This document shows positions 44,212 through 53,171 of a stretch of DNA of 64,000 nucleotides, piece by piece. The notes under the pieces are model-generated. The model saw only the letters and a list, made by a program, of their open reading frames with translations. It searched no databases and was not told the DNA's origin. Source of the stretch: PHBD01 sp964578535 (lineage in GTDB: Bacteria; Desulfobacterota; Syntrophia; Syntrophales; PHBD01); NCBI GenBank assembly GCA_964578535.1, contig CAZODI010000013.1, positions 22,772 through 86,771 on the forward strand. Direction: 5' to 3'. How positions within the stretch are numbered: the stretch's first letter is position 1; every line of letters starts with the position of its first letter. A program made the translations under genes and the position numbers.

Positions 44212-45369
44212 ATGATCCGACCGTTTACCTATACGGGGGCAAAAAAGATCGTCTTCGGTACGGGCTCCTTCCGCGGCCTGGCCGACCACATCCGGGAACT
44301 GGGGGCGGCCCGGCCCCTGGTCGTTCTCGACCATGCCCTTGCCGAGGCGGGCTTCCGCAAGACCGTGAAGGACCTGCTCGACAAGAGCGGCCTGCGCTAT
44401 TCGCTGTTTGACGGAGTGGAGCCGGAGCCGGCCCTGGAGCGGGCCGACGAGGGAGCCAGGGCCGCCCTGAAGGGCAAGTGCGATCTCGTCGTGGGGATCG
44501 GCGGCGGCAGCTCCATGGACGTGGCCAAGGCCGTGGCCGCCCTGGCCGGCAACAAGGGCAAGGCCGTCGATTACTTAGGCCTGAACAAGGTCCCCGGCCC
44601 GGGACTCCCGACCATCATGGTCCCCACCACCGCCGGCACCGGCAGCGAAGTCACGTTCACGGCCGTCTTCGTCCGAAAGAACCTGAAGAAGAAAGAGGGC
44701 ATGAACAGCCCATACCTGTACCCCGAGGTCGCCCTCCTGGACCCGGAGCTGACCCTGAGCCTCCCCGCGCAGGCCACCGCCTCCACGGGGATCGACGCCC
44801 TCTGCCACGCCATCGAGTCGTACACCTCCATCAACGCGTCGCCCATGAGTGAGATGATCTCCCTGGAGGCCGTCGGCCTCATCGCCGAGAACCTGCGCAC
44901 CTGCGTCCACAACGGCAGCGACCTGGAAGCCCGGGAGCGCATGCTCCTGGGGAGCCTCTACGCGGGCCTCGGGCTGGCGAACGCCGGCGTCACGGCGGTC
45001 CACTCCCTCTCCTATCCCCTCGGCGGCGCCTGGGGCATCCCCCACGGGATGGCCAACACCCTGATGCTTCCCGCGGTGATGGCCTTCAACCTCCCCGGGA
45101 CCATCGAGAAGTTCGCCGTCCTGGCCGATGCCATGGGACAGGAAGTGGAGGATCTCTCGATGCGGGACGCCGCCACCCTCGCCCTGGACGCGGTGGAGCT
45201 TCTCATCGAGGACTGCGGCCTGGCGATGACCCTGGAGGAGTTCGGCATCGCCGAGAAGGACCTGCCGGCCCTGGCGGACGTGGCCCTCACCGTGGCGCGC
45301 CCCCTGGCCAACAACCCCCGGAAAGTCACCCGGGAGGACGCCATCGACATTTACCGGGATGCCCTCTGA
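44212..45369 (+). CDS. kdnB: Iron-type alcohol dehydrogenase, KdnB-like
   Basis: This group III metal-dependent dehydrogenase of 385 residues has the nucleotide motif GGGSSMD (97-103) and all four metal ligands: Asp195, His199, His264 and His278. By itself it could oxidise many alcohols. The neighbours (PLP aminotransferase and kdsB-type cytidylyltransferase) match the Shewanella kdnB-kdnA system, where KdnB oxidises C8 of Kdo to an aldehyde for amination. AGGAGGG precedes ATG. It is first in a six-gene operon. Confidence 0.78.
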   Translation: MIRPFTYTGAKKIVFGTGSFRGLADHIRELGAARPLVVLDHALAEAGFRKTVKDLLDKSGLRYSLFDGVEPEPALERADEGARAALKGKCDLVVGIGGGSSMDVAKAVAALAGNKGKAVDYLGLNKVPGPGLPTIMVPTTAGTGSEVTFTAVFVRKNLKKKEGMNSPYLYPEVALLDPELTLSLPAQATASTGIDALCHAIESYTSINASPMSEMISLEAVGLIAENLRTCVHNGSDLEARERMLLGSLYAGLGLANAGVTAVHSLSYPLGGAWGIPHGMANTLMLPAVMAFNLPGTIEKFAVLADAMGQEVEDLSMRDAATLALDAVELLIEDCGLAMTLEEFGIAEKDLPALADVALTVARPLANNPRKVTREDAIDIYRDAL

Positions 45370-45414
45370 GCGTCCCTTCCCACGATCAAAAACGATAAGG
45401 ATGGAGAAAAAGCC

Positions 45415-46617
45415 ATGTCCGGAATGGAATTGATCGGCAGCGAGGAAAAACAGGAAGTACTGGACGTCCTGGAGACGGGCGTCTTCATGCGTTACGGCTT
45501 CGACCAGGAGCGGAAGGGCGTCTTCAAGGTCCGCCAGTTCGAGGAGGAGTTCAAGCGCTATCACGGAGCCGCCCATGCCCTGGGCGTCACGTCCGGATCG
45601 GCGGCCCTGAAGGTGGCCCTCTCGGCCATGGGCGTCGGCCCCGGCGACGAGGTCCTCGTCCCGGCTTTTACATTCATCGCCACCTACGAGTCCGTCCTGG
45701 AGGTGGGGGCCATCCCGGTCGCCACCGACATCGACGCGTCCCTGAACATGGACCCCGCCGACATCGCCCGGAAGGTCACGCCCTACACGAAGGCCGTCAT
45801 CCCCGTCCACATGTGCGGCGCCCCGGCGGACATCGGCCGGATCATGGAGGTCTGCCGCGGCCTGTACCTGATGGTCCTGGAGGACAACGCCCAGGCCGTC
45901 GGCGGGAGCTACAAGGGCAAAAAGCTGGCCACGTTCGGGGAGATGGGCACCTTCAGCCTCGATTACTACAAGACGCTGACCACCGGCGAGGGCGGGATGA
46001 TCCTGACGGACCGGAAGGACCTCTACGACCGGGCCGACTGGTACCACGACCACGGGCACGACCACAATCCGAAGGTCAGCCGGGCCATGGAAGGACGCAC
46101 CATCCTCGGCTTCAACTACCGGATGAACGAGTTCCAGGGAGCCCTGGGCCTCGCCCAGCTCCGCAAGCTCGACTTCATCATCGCGGAGCAGAAGAAGAAC
46201 AAGGCCGCCGTGAAGGAGATCCTCTCGGGTGTCCCGGGGATCGGCTTCCGGGCGATCCCGGACCCGGATGGCGACACGGCGACGCACCTGGCCTTTCACT
46301 TCGCCACGGAGGCGCAGGCGGAGGCCTTCCAGGCGGCCCTCGGCGCGGGCGGCGTCGACACGGTCTGCTTCAAGAAGAACAAGTGGCACTACCTGGCCAA
46401 CTGGGAGCACCTGATCGCCTGGTCCACGGCCAACCCGAAGAGCTTCCCCTTCACGAATCCCATCTACCGGGGGAAGGTGGACTACAGCATCCGCCAATAT
46501 CCGCAGGCCCACGACCTCCTGGGGCGGACCCTCTTCCTGGGCCTCCCGATCCGGATGCCCGAGGGGCGGCTGGATCAGATCCGGGCGGCGGTGAAGAAGG
46601 CGGCCGAGGCCCTGTAG
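45415..46617 (+). CDS. kdnA: DegT/DnrJ/EryC1-family PLP aminotransferase, KdnA-like
   Basis: This 400-residue sugar aminotransferase has the PLP-binding Lys186 in 'FSLDYYKTLTTGEGG' and Asp157 in 'EDNAQAVGG', which contacts the pyridine nitrogen. DegT enzymes usually act on nucleotide sugars; in the Kdo8N pathway KdnA aminates the 8-oxo product of KdnB to give 8-amino-3,8-dideoxy-manno-octulosonate. The adjacent iron alcohol dehydrogenase and KdsB support that assignment here. It could instead serve another amino sugar. Confidence 0.78.
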   Translation: MSGMELIGSEEKQEVLDVLETGVFMRYGFDQERKGVFKVRQFEEEFKRYHGAAHALGVTSGSAALKVALSAMGVGPGDEVLVPAFTFIATYESVLEVGAIPVATDIDASLNMDPADIARKVTPYTKAVIPVHMCGAPADIGRIMEVCRGLYLMVLEDNAQAVGGSYKGKKLATFGEMGTFSLDYYKTLTTGEGGMILTDRKDLYDRADWYHDHGHDHNPKVSRAMEGRTILGFNYRMNEFQGALGLAQLRKLDFIIAEQKKNKAAVKEILSGVPGIGFRAIPDPDGDTATHLAFHFATEAQAEAFQAALGAGGVDTVCFKKNKWHYLANWEHLIAWSTANPKSFPFTNPIYRGKVDYSIRQYPQAHDLLGRTLFLGLPIRMPEGRLDQIRAAVKKAAEAL

Positions 46618-46649
46618 CGGGGCCGGGAAGCACGAAAGGCGTTACAGCC

Positions 46650-47663
46650 ATGCGGAAAGAAGACACGGGCATGATCGTCGTCACCGGCGGCGCCGGCTTC
46701 ATCGGCAGCGCCTTCGTGTGGAAGCTCAACAGCGAGGGCATCGAGGACATCGTCGTCGTCGACCGCCTGGGGACGTCCGACAAGTGGAAGAACCTCGTGA
46801 ACCGGCGGTTCGTCGAGTACATCCACAAGGACGACTTCCTCAAGATGATCTACGCCGACCAGGTGCCCTTCACCGTCCGGGCCGTGGTCCACATGGGCGC
46901 CTGTTCGTCCACGACGGAGAAGGACGCCGACTACCTCTGGACAAACAACTACCTGTACTCCTGCCGCCTCGCCGACTGGGCGATCCGGAACGGCATCCGC
47001 TTCCTCTACGCCAGCTCCGCAGCCACCTACGGCGACGGCTCTCTGGGCTTTTCCGACGACGACGAGACCACGGCGCTCCTCCGGCCCATCAACATGTACG
47101 GCTACTCGAAGCAGGTCTTCGACCTCTGGGCGCTCAAGCGCGGCGCCGACCGGCATATGGCGGGCCTGAAGTTTTTCAACGTCTTCGGCCCCAACGAATA
47201 CCACAAGGGCGACATGACGAGCGTCGTCTTCAAGGCCTTCCACCAGATCCGTGAAACCGGGAAGGTCCGGCTGTTCAAGTCGTACCGCCCCGAGTATCCC
47301 GACGGCGGGCAGATGCGGGACTTCGTCTACGTGAAGGACTGCGTCGAGGCAATGTGGTGGCTCCTGAACCACCGGGAGGCCAACGGGATCTTCAACCTGG
47401 GGAGCGGTAAGGCCCGGACCTGGAACGACCTGATGGCGGCGGTCTTCCGGGCCATGGACCGGCCCGCGAACATCGACTACATCGACATGCCCCCGGGGCT
47501 GGACGAGCAGTACCAGTACTTCACGGAAGCGAAGACGGACCGCCTCGCCGGAACGGGCTGTCCCGTCCCGTCGACCTCCCTGGAGGATGCCGTGCGGGAT
47601 TATGTCGTAAGCCACCTTGCACAGCATGACCCCCACCTGGGCATGTGCTGCGCCATTCAGTGA
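46650..47663 (+). CDS. hldD: ADP-L-glycero-D-manno-heptose 6-epimerase
   Basis: This short-chain dehydrogenase/reductase epimerises ADP-D,D-heptose to the L,D form used in the LPS inner core. In 337 residues the NADP motif TGGAGFIG is at the N-terminus, with 'ASSAATYGDG' and the Tyr-x3-Lys pair in 'MYGYSKQ', and 'FNVFGPNEYHKGDM' typical of HldD. ATG 46650 was chosen over a possible later ATG at 46671 (residue 8). Its stop is two bases before the kdsB ATG. Confidence 0.92.
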   Translation: MRKEDTGMIVVTGGAGFIGSAFVWKLNSEGIEDIVVVDRLGTSDKWKNLVNRRFVEYIHKDDFLKMIYADQVPFTVRAVVHMGACSSTTEKDADYLWTNNYLYSCRLADWAIRNGIRFLYASSAATYGDGSLGFSDDDETTALLRPINMYGYSKQVFDLWALKRGADRHMAGLKFFNVFGPNEYHKGDMTSVVFKAFHQIRETGKVRLFKSYRPEYPDGGQMRDFVYVKDCVEAMWWLLNHREANGIFNLGSGKARTWNDLMAAVFRAMDRPANIDYIDMPPGLDEQYQYFTEAKTDRLAGTGCPVPSTSLEDAVRDYVVSHLAQHDPHLGMCCAIQ

Positions 47664-47665
47664 CC

Positions 47666-48412
47666 ATGACCATCGCCGTCATCATCCCCTCGCGGTACGA
47701 ATCGACGCGCTTCCCGGGCAAGCCCCTGGCGGATCTGGCGGGGAAGCCCATGATCCAGCACGTCTACGAGCGCGTCCTTCAGTCCGGCACGGCAAGCCTC
47801 GCCGCCGTCGCCACGGACGATCCCCGCATCTTCGCGGCCGTGGAGGCCTTCGGAGGGCGGGCCGTCATGACGGCGGACACGCACCACTCCGGCTCGGACC
47901 GGATCGCCGAGGCGGCGGGGATCCTGGGCCTCGCGGAAGACGACATCGTGGTAAACGTCCAGGGCGACCAGCCCGTCTTCGAGCCGGTCCAGATCGACGA
48001 GGTCGTCGCACCGCTCGTAGAAGACCCCTCTCTGCCCATGTCCACCCTCATCTACCGGATCCGGCGGGACGAGGAGATCACCCACCCGAATGCCGTGAAG
48101 ACGGTCTTCGACCGGAACGGGAACGCCCTCTACTTCTCCCGCTCCACCATCCCCTTCGTCCGGGACCGGGGAAAGACGGCGGACTACTTCAAGCACCACG
48201 GCATCTACGCCTACCGGAAACACTTTCTCGACACCTTCACGAAGCTCCCCGAGGGGAGCCTCGAGCGCCTCGAATCCCTGGAGCAGCTCCGGGCCCTGGA
48301 GCACGGCTATCGCATCCGGGTTGTCATCACGGAGCACGACTCCATTGAAGTGGACACGCCCCAGGAGCTGGACCGGATCCGGCGGCTCCTGGAAGAAGGC
48401 GGATCATCCTGA
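47666..48412 (+). CDS. kdsB: 3-deoxy-manno-octulosonate (or 8-amino analogue) cytidylyltransferase
   Basis: This cytosolic enzyme activates Kdo with CTP for transfer to lipid A. The 248-residue protein starts 'IAVIIPSRYESTRFPGKPL', the CTP/Mg site of KdsB, and has 'VVNVQGDQPV' with the metal-binding Asp and 'HHGIYAYRK'. Because kdnA and kdnB lie upstream, the substrate may be Kdo8N, as for the Shewanella homologue. ATG 47666 follows the hldD stop by two bases, so the two are coupled. Confidence 0.93.
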   Translation: MTIAVIIPSRYESTRFPGKPLADLAGKPMIQHVYERVLQSGTASLAAVATDDPRIFAAVEAFGGRAVMTADTHHSGSDRIAEAAGILGLAEDDIVVNVQGDQPVFEPVQIDEVVAPLVEDPSLPMSTLIYRIRRDEEITHPNAVKTVFDRNGNALYFSRSTIPFVRDRGKTADYFKHHGIYAYRKHFLDTFTKLPEGSLERLESLEQLRALEHGYRIRVVITEHDSIEVDTPQELDRIRRLLEEGGSS

Positions 48413-48446
48413 AGGAGGCAGGAACGAAGAAGGAGGGAACGGAACC

Positions 48447-49364
48447 ATGGTGGACCTGGAATACCTCAAGAACATCAACCTTGTATCGGATCCCCGAACG
48501 CAGAAGATCGTGGGCACACTCTTTTTGAAGCCCAATTACGAGATCTTCCGCAAGGTGGACATCCGGTTCGAGAACATCGACCGGATCCCCCGGGACGAGA
48601 ACGTCATTTTTGCCATGAACCACACGGACCGCTTCAACTACTGGCCTTTCCAGTACAAGCTGTGGCGGATGAAATACCCTTTCACGACGGTCTGGGTGAA
48701 AGGCAAGTACTACCGGAACTCCCTGCTCGCCAAGGGGCTTGATCTCTGTAACCTGATCCCGGTGCCCTCCATGGGCTACCTCATCGAGGAGTTCTACAAG
48801 AAGCGCTTCGGCAAACGGATCGACCGGGAGGAGTACCGGAAGATCCGCGACGTCATCGACGAAAAATACGAGGACCTGGAGACGTACCGGCAAAATCTGG
48901 CGGAAATAACCCAACTGATGGGGGAAAGTTTCGTGGATTTCATCCGCGACCTCTACGAGAGGATCATGGAGAAGGTGGCGGACCTGAGCATTTACGCCCT
49001 CTTCGAGAAGGGGCTGAGTGTCATCATCTTCCCCGAGGGAACCCGGGGATCCCAGCTCGGGGAAGGGCGGACGGGGATCGCGCAGGTGGCCCTGCACACG
49101 GGAAAGACCATTGTGCCGGTGGGGTGCAACAATTCCGATGCCGTGTATCCCGGCAGCAGTCCCGTTGCACAGAGCGGCTGGATCACCTACCGGATCGGCG
49201 AGCCCCTCACGCTGGCCGACCAGTTGAAGGAGTTTCGAATCTCCGAGAAATTCAAGCTCCTGTCCCGGGAATCGCAGCAGAAATACAGGGAGAAGTTTGA
49301 AGGGGCCACGGCCGTCATCATGAAGGCGATCAATGCCCAACTGGACGAGAAATACCGGCGATGA
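48447..49364 (+). CDS. PlsC-like lysophospholipid/lipid acyltransferase with variant HX4N motif
   Basis: The 305-residue protein has block I 'AMNHTDRFNYWPF', in which His59 is followed five residues on by Asn64 rather than the usual Asp of HX4D, and block III 'FPEGTRG' (195-201). A charged helical insert (about 120-185) separates the blocks. It may acylate a phospholipid or LPS-related substrate at the inner membrane. AGGAGGG precedes ATG. It follows kdsB after 34 bases. Whether the Asn variant is active cannot be told from sequence. Confidence 0.8.
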   Translation: MVDLEYLKNINLVSDPRTQKIVGTLFLKPNYEIFRKVDIRFENIDRIPRDENVIFAMNHTDRFNYWPFQYKLWRMKYPFTTVWVKGKYYRNSLLAKGLDLCNLIPVPSMGYLIEEFYKKRFGKRIDREEYRKIRDVIDEKYEDLETYRQNLAEITQLMGESFVDFIRDLYERIMEKVADLSIYALFEKGLSVIIFPEGTRGSQLGEGRTGIAQVALHTGKTIVPVGCNNSDAVYPGSSPVAQSGWITYRIGEPLTLADQLKEFRISEKFKLLSRESQQKYREKFEGATAVIMKAINAQLDEKYRR

Positions 49365-49393
49365 GTACGGGTCGAACGGGAAGGAGGAGAACC

Positions 49394-49903
49394 ATGAGAA
49401 GCAGCATCCTTCGGTGGAGAATCCTGCCCGGCGCGGCAGCGGTTCTTCTATTCCTGCTGGCCGCCATCCCAGCTGTTTCCGCGGCCCCCGCCCGGAAGGG
49501 CGACGCCGCCGACCGGCACTGGTGGGAGCGGCCGAAAGTCGTCAAGATGCTGCAGATCTCGGAGGAACAGGTCGGCCGCATCCGGCAGGCGACCCGGAGC
49601 GACCTCCGGAAAAGCGCCGAGCTGAAAAAGGCCTTCCGGCAGGAGCAGGACACCCTGGATCAACTGGTTGCCGCGGAGAAGCTGGACGAGAAGGCCGTCC
49701 TCAGGCAGACGGAAAAGCTGCTGTCGGTCCTGGCCGGCTTCACGAAAATCGAGGCGGAGATCCAGTTCAAGGCCATGAAGGAGCTCACGGCAAAGCAGCG
49801 CCGCGAACTGATGGAGATGGTCCGGGCCAAAAAGGACTGGGCCATGGAGAAGATTCGAAAGACGATCCCGGAAAACGGCGACGCACGATCGATGGATGAT
49901 TGA
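49394..49903 (+). CDS. Spy/CpxP-like periplasmic protein
   Basis: The 169-residue protein begins with an Arg-rich signal peptide ending near 'VSAAPA' and continues as a helical charged protein with 'LQISEEQVGRIRQATR' and 'LTAKQRRELMEM', resembling the LTxxQ repeats of Spy/CpxP/ZraP. Such proteins act as periplasmic chaperones or metal sensors in envelope stress. AGGAGGAGAACC precedes ATG 49394. It ends the kdn-hld operon. Confidence 0.68.
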   Translation: MRSSILRWRILPGAAAVLLFLLAAIPAVSAAPARKGDAADRHWWERPKVVKMLQISEEQVGRIRQATRSDLRKSAELKKAFRQEQDTLDQLVAAEKLDEKAVLRQTEKLLSVLAGFTKIEAEIQFKAMKELTAKQRRELMEMVRAKKDWAMEKIRKTIPENGDARSMDD

Positions 49904-50008
49904 GGAGGACCGGTTTTCACAAGGAGCGGTCCGGACACGGCGGACGCCTCCCGAAGTCCGCTCTGGTGAGCAGGCTTCACCGGCCCGTTCCGTTTTGACG
50001 CCCCGGAT

Positions 50009-50452
50009 TTACAGCTCGAAGGTGGCGTCGATCTTGTAGGTCTTGACCGCACGGAGGCTCAGGATCTCGATCCCCGTCTTCTCCCGGATCTCCGCAAGGG
50101 CCGTCTCCAGGGCCTCCTCGGACGGGGCGATGAAGGTGAACCAGCAGTTGTACTCGTGATCCCGGCGGTAGTGGTGGGTGACGCCGGGATAGGCGTTGAC
50201 GGTCGTCACGAAGTTGCCGGCCTTCCCTTCGGGGACCCGGGCGGCGCAGAGGGTGCTGACGAATCCCAGTTTCCGGGGGTTGAAGGACGCCCCGATGCGC
50301 CGGATCACCCCCTTCTCCCGGAGTTCGCGGACCCGGCGCAGGACTTCCCCCTCCGGGAGGCCCACGGCCTCCCCGACCGCCCGGAAAGGCGATGCTTCCA
50401 GAGGGAATTCCTTCTGGAGGATGTTCAGAATCTCCCGATCTTTTCCGTCCAT
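50009..50452 (-). CDS. Siroheme decarboxylase subunit (AhbA or AhbB)
   Basis: This Lrp/AsnC-like protein of 147 residues removes acetate carboxyls at C12/C18 of siroheme. An N-terminal winged helix (~5-55) is followed by an AsnC-type barrel with 'VTHHYRRDHEYNCWFTF', the conserved AhbA/AhbB/NirDL block with the catalytic His/Tyr-rich pocket. The active enzyme is normally an AhbA/AhbB heterodimer; only one is found here. I cannot decide which of the two it is. GGGGAA precedes ATG 50452. Confidence 0.85.
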   Translation of the reverse strand: MDGKDREILNILQKEFPLEASPFRAVGEAVGLPEGEVLRRVRELREKGVIRRIGASFNPRKLGFVSTLCAARVPEGKAGNFVTTVNAYPGVTHHYRRDHEYNCWFTFIAPSEEALETALAEIREKTGIEILSLRAVKTYKIDATFEL

Positions 50453-50499
50453 TGTTCCCCGGTGGTAACAAGTGATCCGGACATCCATCAAGGCAATCG

Positions 50500-50898
50500 T
50501 CAGAAATAGACGCGGAACAGCGGACTGATCTCGGGCGCCCGGCGGACTTTGCTTTCCGGCACGTCAATGGAGCCGTCCCGGTTCCGGTCCAGGTACTTGT
50601 ATTTTTTATCCGCCGACTTCCTGAGCTCGTCCATGGACAGCTTGCCGTCCTTGTTCCTGTCCAGATCCCTGAACTTCGACCGCGCTCCCTGGATGGCCTT
50701 GAACTCCTGCTCGCTCAGATAGCCGTCCCGGTCCTTGTCGGCCTCCTGGAACACCTTTTCCGCCGCCGCGTCGATCTCCTGGCGGGACAGCTTGCCGTCC
50801 CCGTCCGTGTCCAGCTCCTCAAAGGAAGGCCCCGCGGCCAGGGCCGTCCCGGCCAGAAAGGTGAGGATCAACAGCGTCGTCAGCCACACGTTCTTCAT
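50500..50898 (-). CDS. Secreted protein with four EF-hand loops
   Basis: The 132-residue protein has a signal peptide (~1-21, ending ALAA) and four canonical calcium-binding loops: D30-E41, D54-E65, D80-E91 and D104-E115, each with the D-x-D/N-x-D-G pattern. It is likely a periplasmic Ca2+-binding protein. CGGAG precedes ATG 50898. It lies between ahbD and the siroheme-decarboxylase gene without an obvious functional link. Confidence 0.82.
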   Translation of the reverse strand: MKNVWLTTLLILTFLAGTALAAGPSFEELDTDGDGKLSRQEIDAAAEKVFQEADKDRDGYLSEQEFKAIQGARSKFRDLDRNKDGKLSMDELRKSADKKYKYLDRNRDGSIDVPESKVRRAPEISPLFRVYF

Positions 50899-50984
50899 CG
50901 TTTCACTCCGTTCTCCCAGTCGGCGCATCCCCTGCGCCCCGTTGTTCCGCTTCCTCCGGTCCGGGCATGCTCCCGGCCCGCCTT

Positions 50985-52112
50985 CTATCGACCGCCTCCC
51001 GGCTCGTAAATGCAGAGAGGCTCCTCCGCCAGGTAATCCCCCGTCGCCTCGTAGGCCCGGGCGCGGCAGCCGCCGCAGACGCGGATGAACTCGCAGCGCC
51101 CGCACTTGCCGCCGTAGCGGTTCAGGTCCCGCAGGTCCCGGAAGACCGCCGATTCCTTCCACACCGCCTCGAATCCCCGCTCCCGGATCTGCCCGCAGTC
51201 CACCTCCAGGTAGCCGCAGGGCTGTACCTGGCCGGTGTGCGAGATGAAGCAGAAGGCGCTTCCCCCCAGGCAGCCCCGGGTCACGGCGTGGAGGGGGTGG
51301 CCCTGGGGAGCCGATCCCGCTGCACCGCCGCGAGTCGCTTCGGCCGGACCGGCATCTTCACCTCCCGCCGTCTTCTTTCGCTGGCGCACGACCCGGAAAT
51401 AGTGGGGGGCGCAGGTGGCCTTGAGCTGGATGGGCGCCCGATGCTCCTGTTCGGCGAACCACTTCAGGGTCTCTTCGTACTCCTCCGCCGAGATGGCCTG
51501 GTCGGCCATCTCCCGTCCCCTCCCCGTCGGGACCAGGAGGAAGATGTGGTGGGCCGCCGCCCCGATCCGGACGGCCAGATCGAGAATTTGCGCAATCGAG
51601 GCCCGGTTCGCCCGGGTGATCGTCGTGTTGATCTGGAATTCCAGGCCCGCCCGCTTCATGGCCTCGATGCCCGCCATGGCACCCGCAAAGGCCCCGGGGA
51701 CGCAGCGGAAGGCGTCGTGGCTCGCCGCGTCGGCCCCGTCAAGGCTGATGCTGACCCGCTGGATGCCCGCTCCGATCATCCGCCGGGCCGCGTCCTCCGT
51801 CACGAGGGTGCCGTTCGTGGCGAGGACCATCCGCAGGCCCTTCTTCGTCCCGTACGCGGCCAGGTCGTAGACATCCTCCCGGAGCAGGGGCTCGCCTCCC
51901 GTGAGGATGATGACGGGTCGGCTGAAGCCGGCGATTTCGTCCAGGAGTCGCAGGCCTTCATCCGTGGTCAGCTCGCCCGGGTAGGGTCCCCGCTCGGAGG
52001 AGGCCCGGCAGTGCACGCAGGCGAGGTTGCATCGCCGGGTGATCTCCCAGGCCACCATGCGGAGCGTATCTTCCAGGACGGGCAGGCGCCTGTCTTTACC
52101 GGTGTCGGCCAT
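50985..52112 (-). CDS. ahbD: AhbD: heme b synthase (radical SAM)
   Basis: AhbD converts Fe-coproporphyrin III to heme b by oxidative decarboxylation of two propionates. The 375-residue protein has C28-x3-C32-x2-C35 ('ITRRCNLACVHCR'), 'GGEPLLRED', and a SPASM-like C-terminus ('VQPCGYLEVDCGQ', 'CGRCEFIRVCGGCRARAYE') holding an auxiliary cluster. The neighbours hemB, ahbC and ahbA/B support the assignment over a generic radical-SAM/SPASM enzyme. Confidence 0.9.
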   Translation of the reverse strand: MADTGKDRRLPVLEDTLRMVAWEITRRCNLACVHCRASSERGPYPGELTTDEGLRLLDEIAGFSRPVIILTGGEPLLREDVYDLAAYGTKKGLRMVLATNGTLVTEDAARRMIGAGIQRVSISLDGADAASHDAFRCVPGAFAGAMAGIEAMKRAGLEFQINTTITRANRASIAQILDLAVRIGAAAHHIFLLVPTGRGREMADQAISAEEYEETLKWFAEQEHRAPIQLKATCAPHYFRVVRQRKKTAGGEDAGPAEATRGGAAGSAPQGHPLHAVTRGCLGGSAFCFISHTGQVQPCGYLEVDCGQIRERGFEAVWKESAVFRDLRDLNRYGGKCGRCEFIRVCGGCRARAYEATGDYLAEEPLCIYEPGGGR

Positions 52113-52177
52113 TCACAATCCGTTTCTTCGCCGCTCCCGGACGCCGGGAGCGGATGACGGAATCCCTTCGGAAAAAC

Positions 52178-53152
52178 TCAGCGGGCGAGGACCTTCGCCG
52201 CCTCGGGGGCAAAGTAGGTGATGATGATGTCCGCCCCGGCACGCCGGATCGAGGTCAGGCACTCCATCATGGCCCGCTCGCCGTCCAGCCATCCCATCTG
52301 GGCGGCGGCCTTGACCATGGCGAACTCGCCGCTCACGTTGTAGGCGGCGATGGGCAGGTCGAACTCCTCCCGGGCCCGGCGGATCACGTCTAAGTAGGCC
52401 AAGGCGGGCTTGACCATGATGATGTCGGCCCCCTCCTCCACGTCCAGGGTGATCTCCCGGATCGCCTCGTCCCCGTTGGCGGGGTCCATCTGGTAGGCCT
52501 TCCGGTCGCCGAACTGCGGGGCGCTCTCCGCGGCCTCCCGGAACGGCCCGTAAAAGCAGGAGGCATACTTGGCCGAATAGGCCATGATCGGAAGATCGTC
52601 GAAGCCCGCCTCGTCGAGGCCGTCCCGGATGGCCCCCACCTGGCCGTCCATCATGGCCGAAGGAGCCACCATGTCCGCCCCGGCCCTGGCGTGGGACACC
52701 GCCGTCTCCGCGAGGACCTCCAGGGTCGAGTCGTTGTCCACGGCCCCCTTCTCCAGCATGCCGCAGTGGCCGTGGCTCGTGTACTCGCAGAGGCAGACGT
52801 CGGTGATGACGAGGAGGTCCGGGACGCGGCTCTTGATCTCGCGGACGGCCCGCTGGACGACGCCGTCCTTCGCGAAGGCCCCCGTGGCCAGCTCGTCTTT
52901 TTTGTCGGGGATGCCGAAGAGGAGGACCGCCGGGATCCCCAGGTCCTTCGCGGCCTTCGCCTCCTGGACGAGATAGTCCGCGGACATCTGGAAGTTCCCC
53001 GGCATGGAGTGGATGGGCTTCTTGACGCTCTTTCCCGGGACGGCGAAGAGCGGATACACGAAGTCGTCAACGGAAAGCCTCGTCTCCCGGATCATGCGCC
53101 GGAAATGCTCGTTTTTTCTCAGCCGTCTCGGCCGGTACAGGGGGAACTGCAT
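52178..53152 (-). CDS. hemB: Porphobilinogen synthase (delta-aminolevulinate dehydratase)
   Basis: HemB condenses two 5-aminolevulinates to porphobilinogen. The 324-residue protein has the zinc-type cysteine cluster C120, C122 and C130 ('DVCLCEYTSHGHCG') and the Schiff-base lysines in 'AYSAKYAS' and 'MVKPAL'. It lies between ahbD and ahbC. Confidence 0.97.
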   Translation of the reverse strand: MQFPLYRPRRLRKNEHFRRMIRETRLSVDDFVYPLFAVPGKSVKKPIHSMPGNFQMSADYLVQEAKAAKDLGIPAVLLFGIPDKKDELATGAFAKDGVVQRAVREIKSRVPDLLVITDVCLCEYTSHGHCGMLEKGAVDNDSTLEVLAETAVSHARAGADMVAPSAMMDGQVGAIRDGLDEAGFDDLPIMAYSAKYASCFYGPFREAAESAPQFGDRKAYQMDPANGDEAIREITLDVEEGADIIMVKPALAYLDVIRRAREEFDLPIAAYNVSGEFAMVKAAAQMGWLDGERAMMECLTSIRRAGADIIITYFAPEAAKVLAR

Positions 53153-53171
53153 CGTCGCCTCCTCCTTTTTT

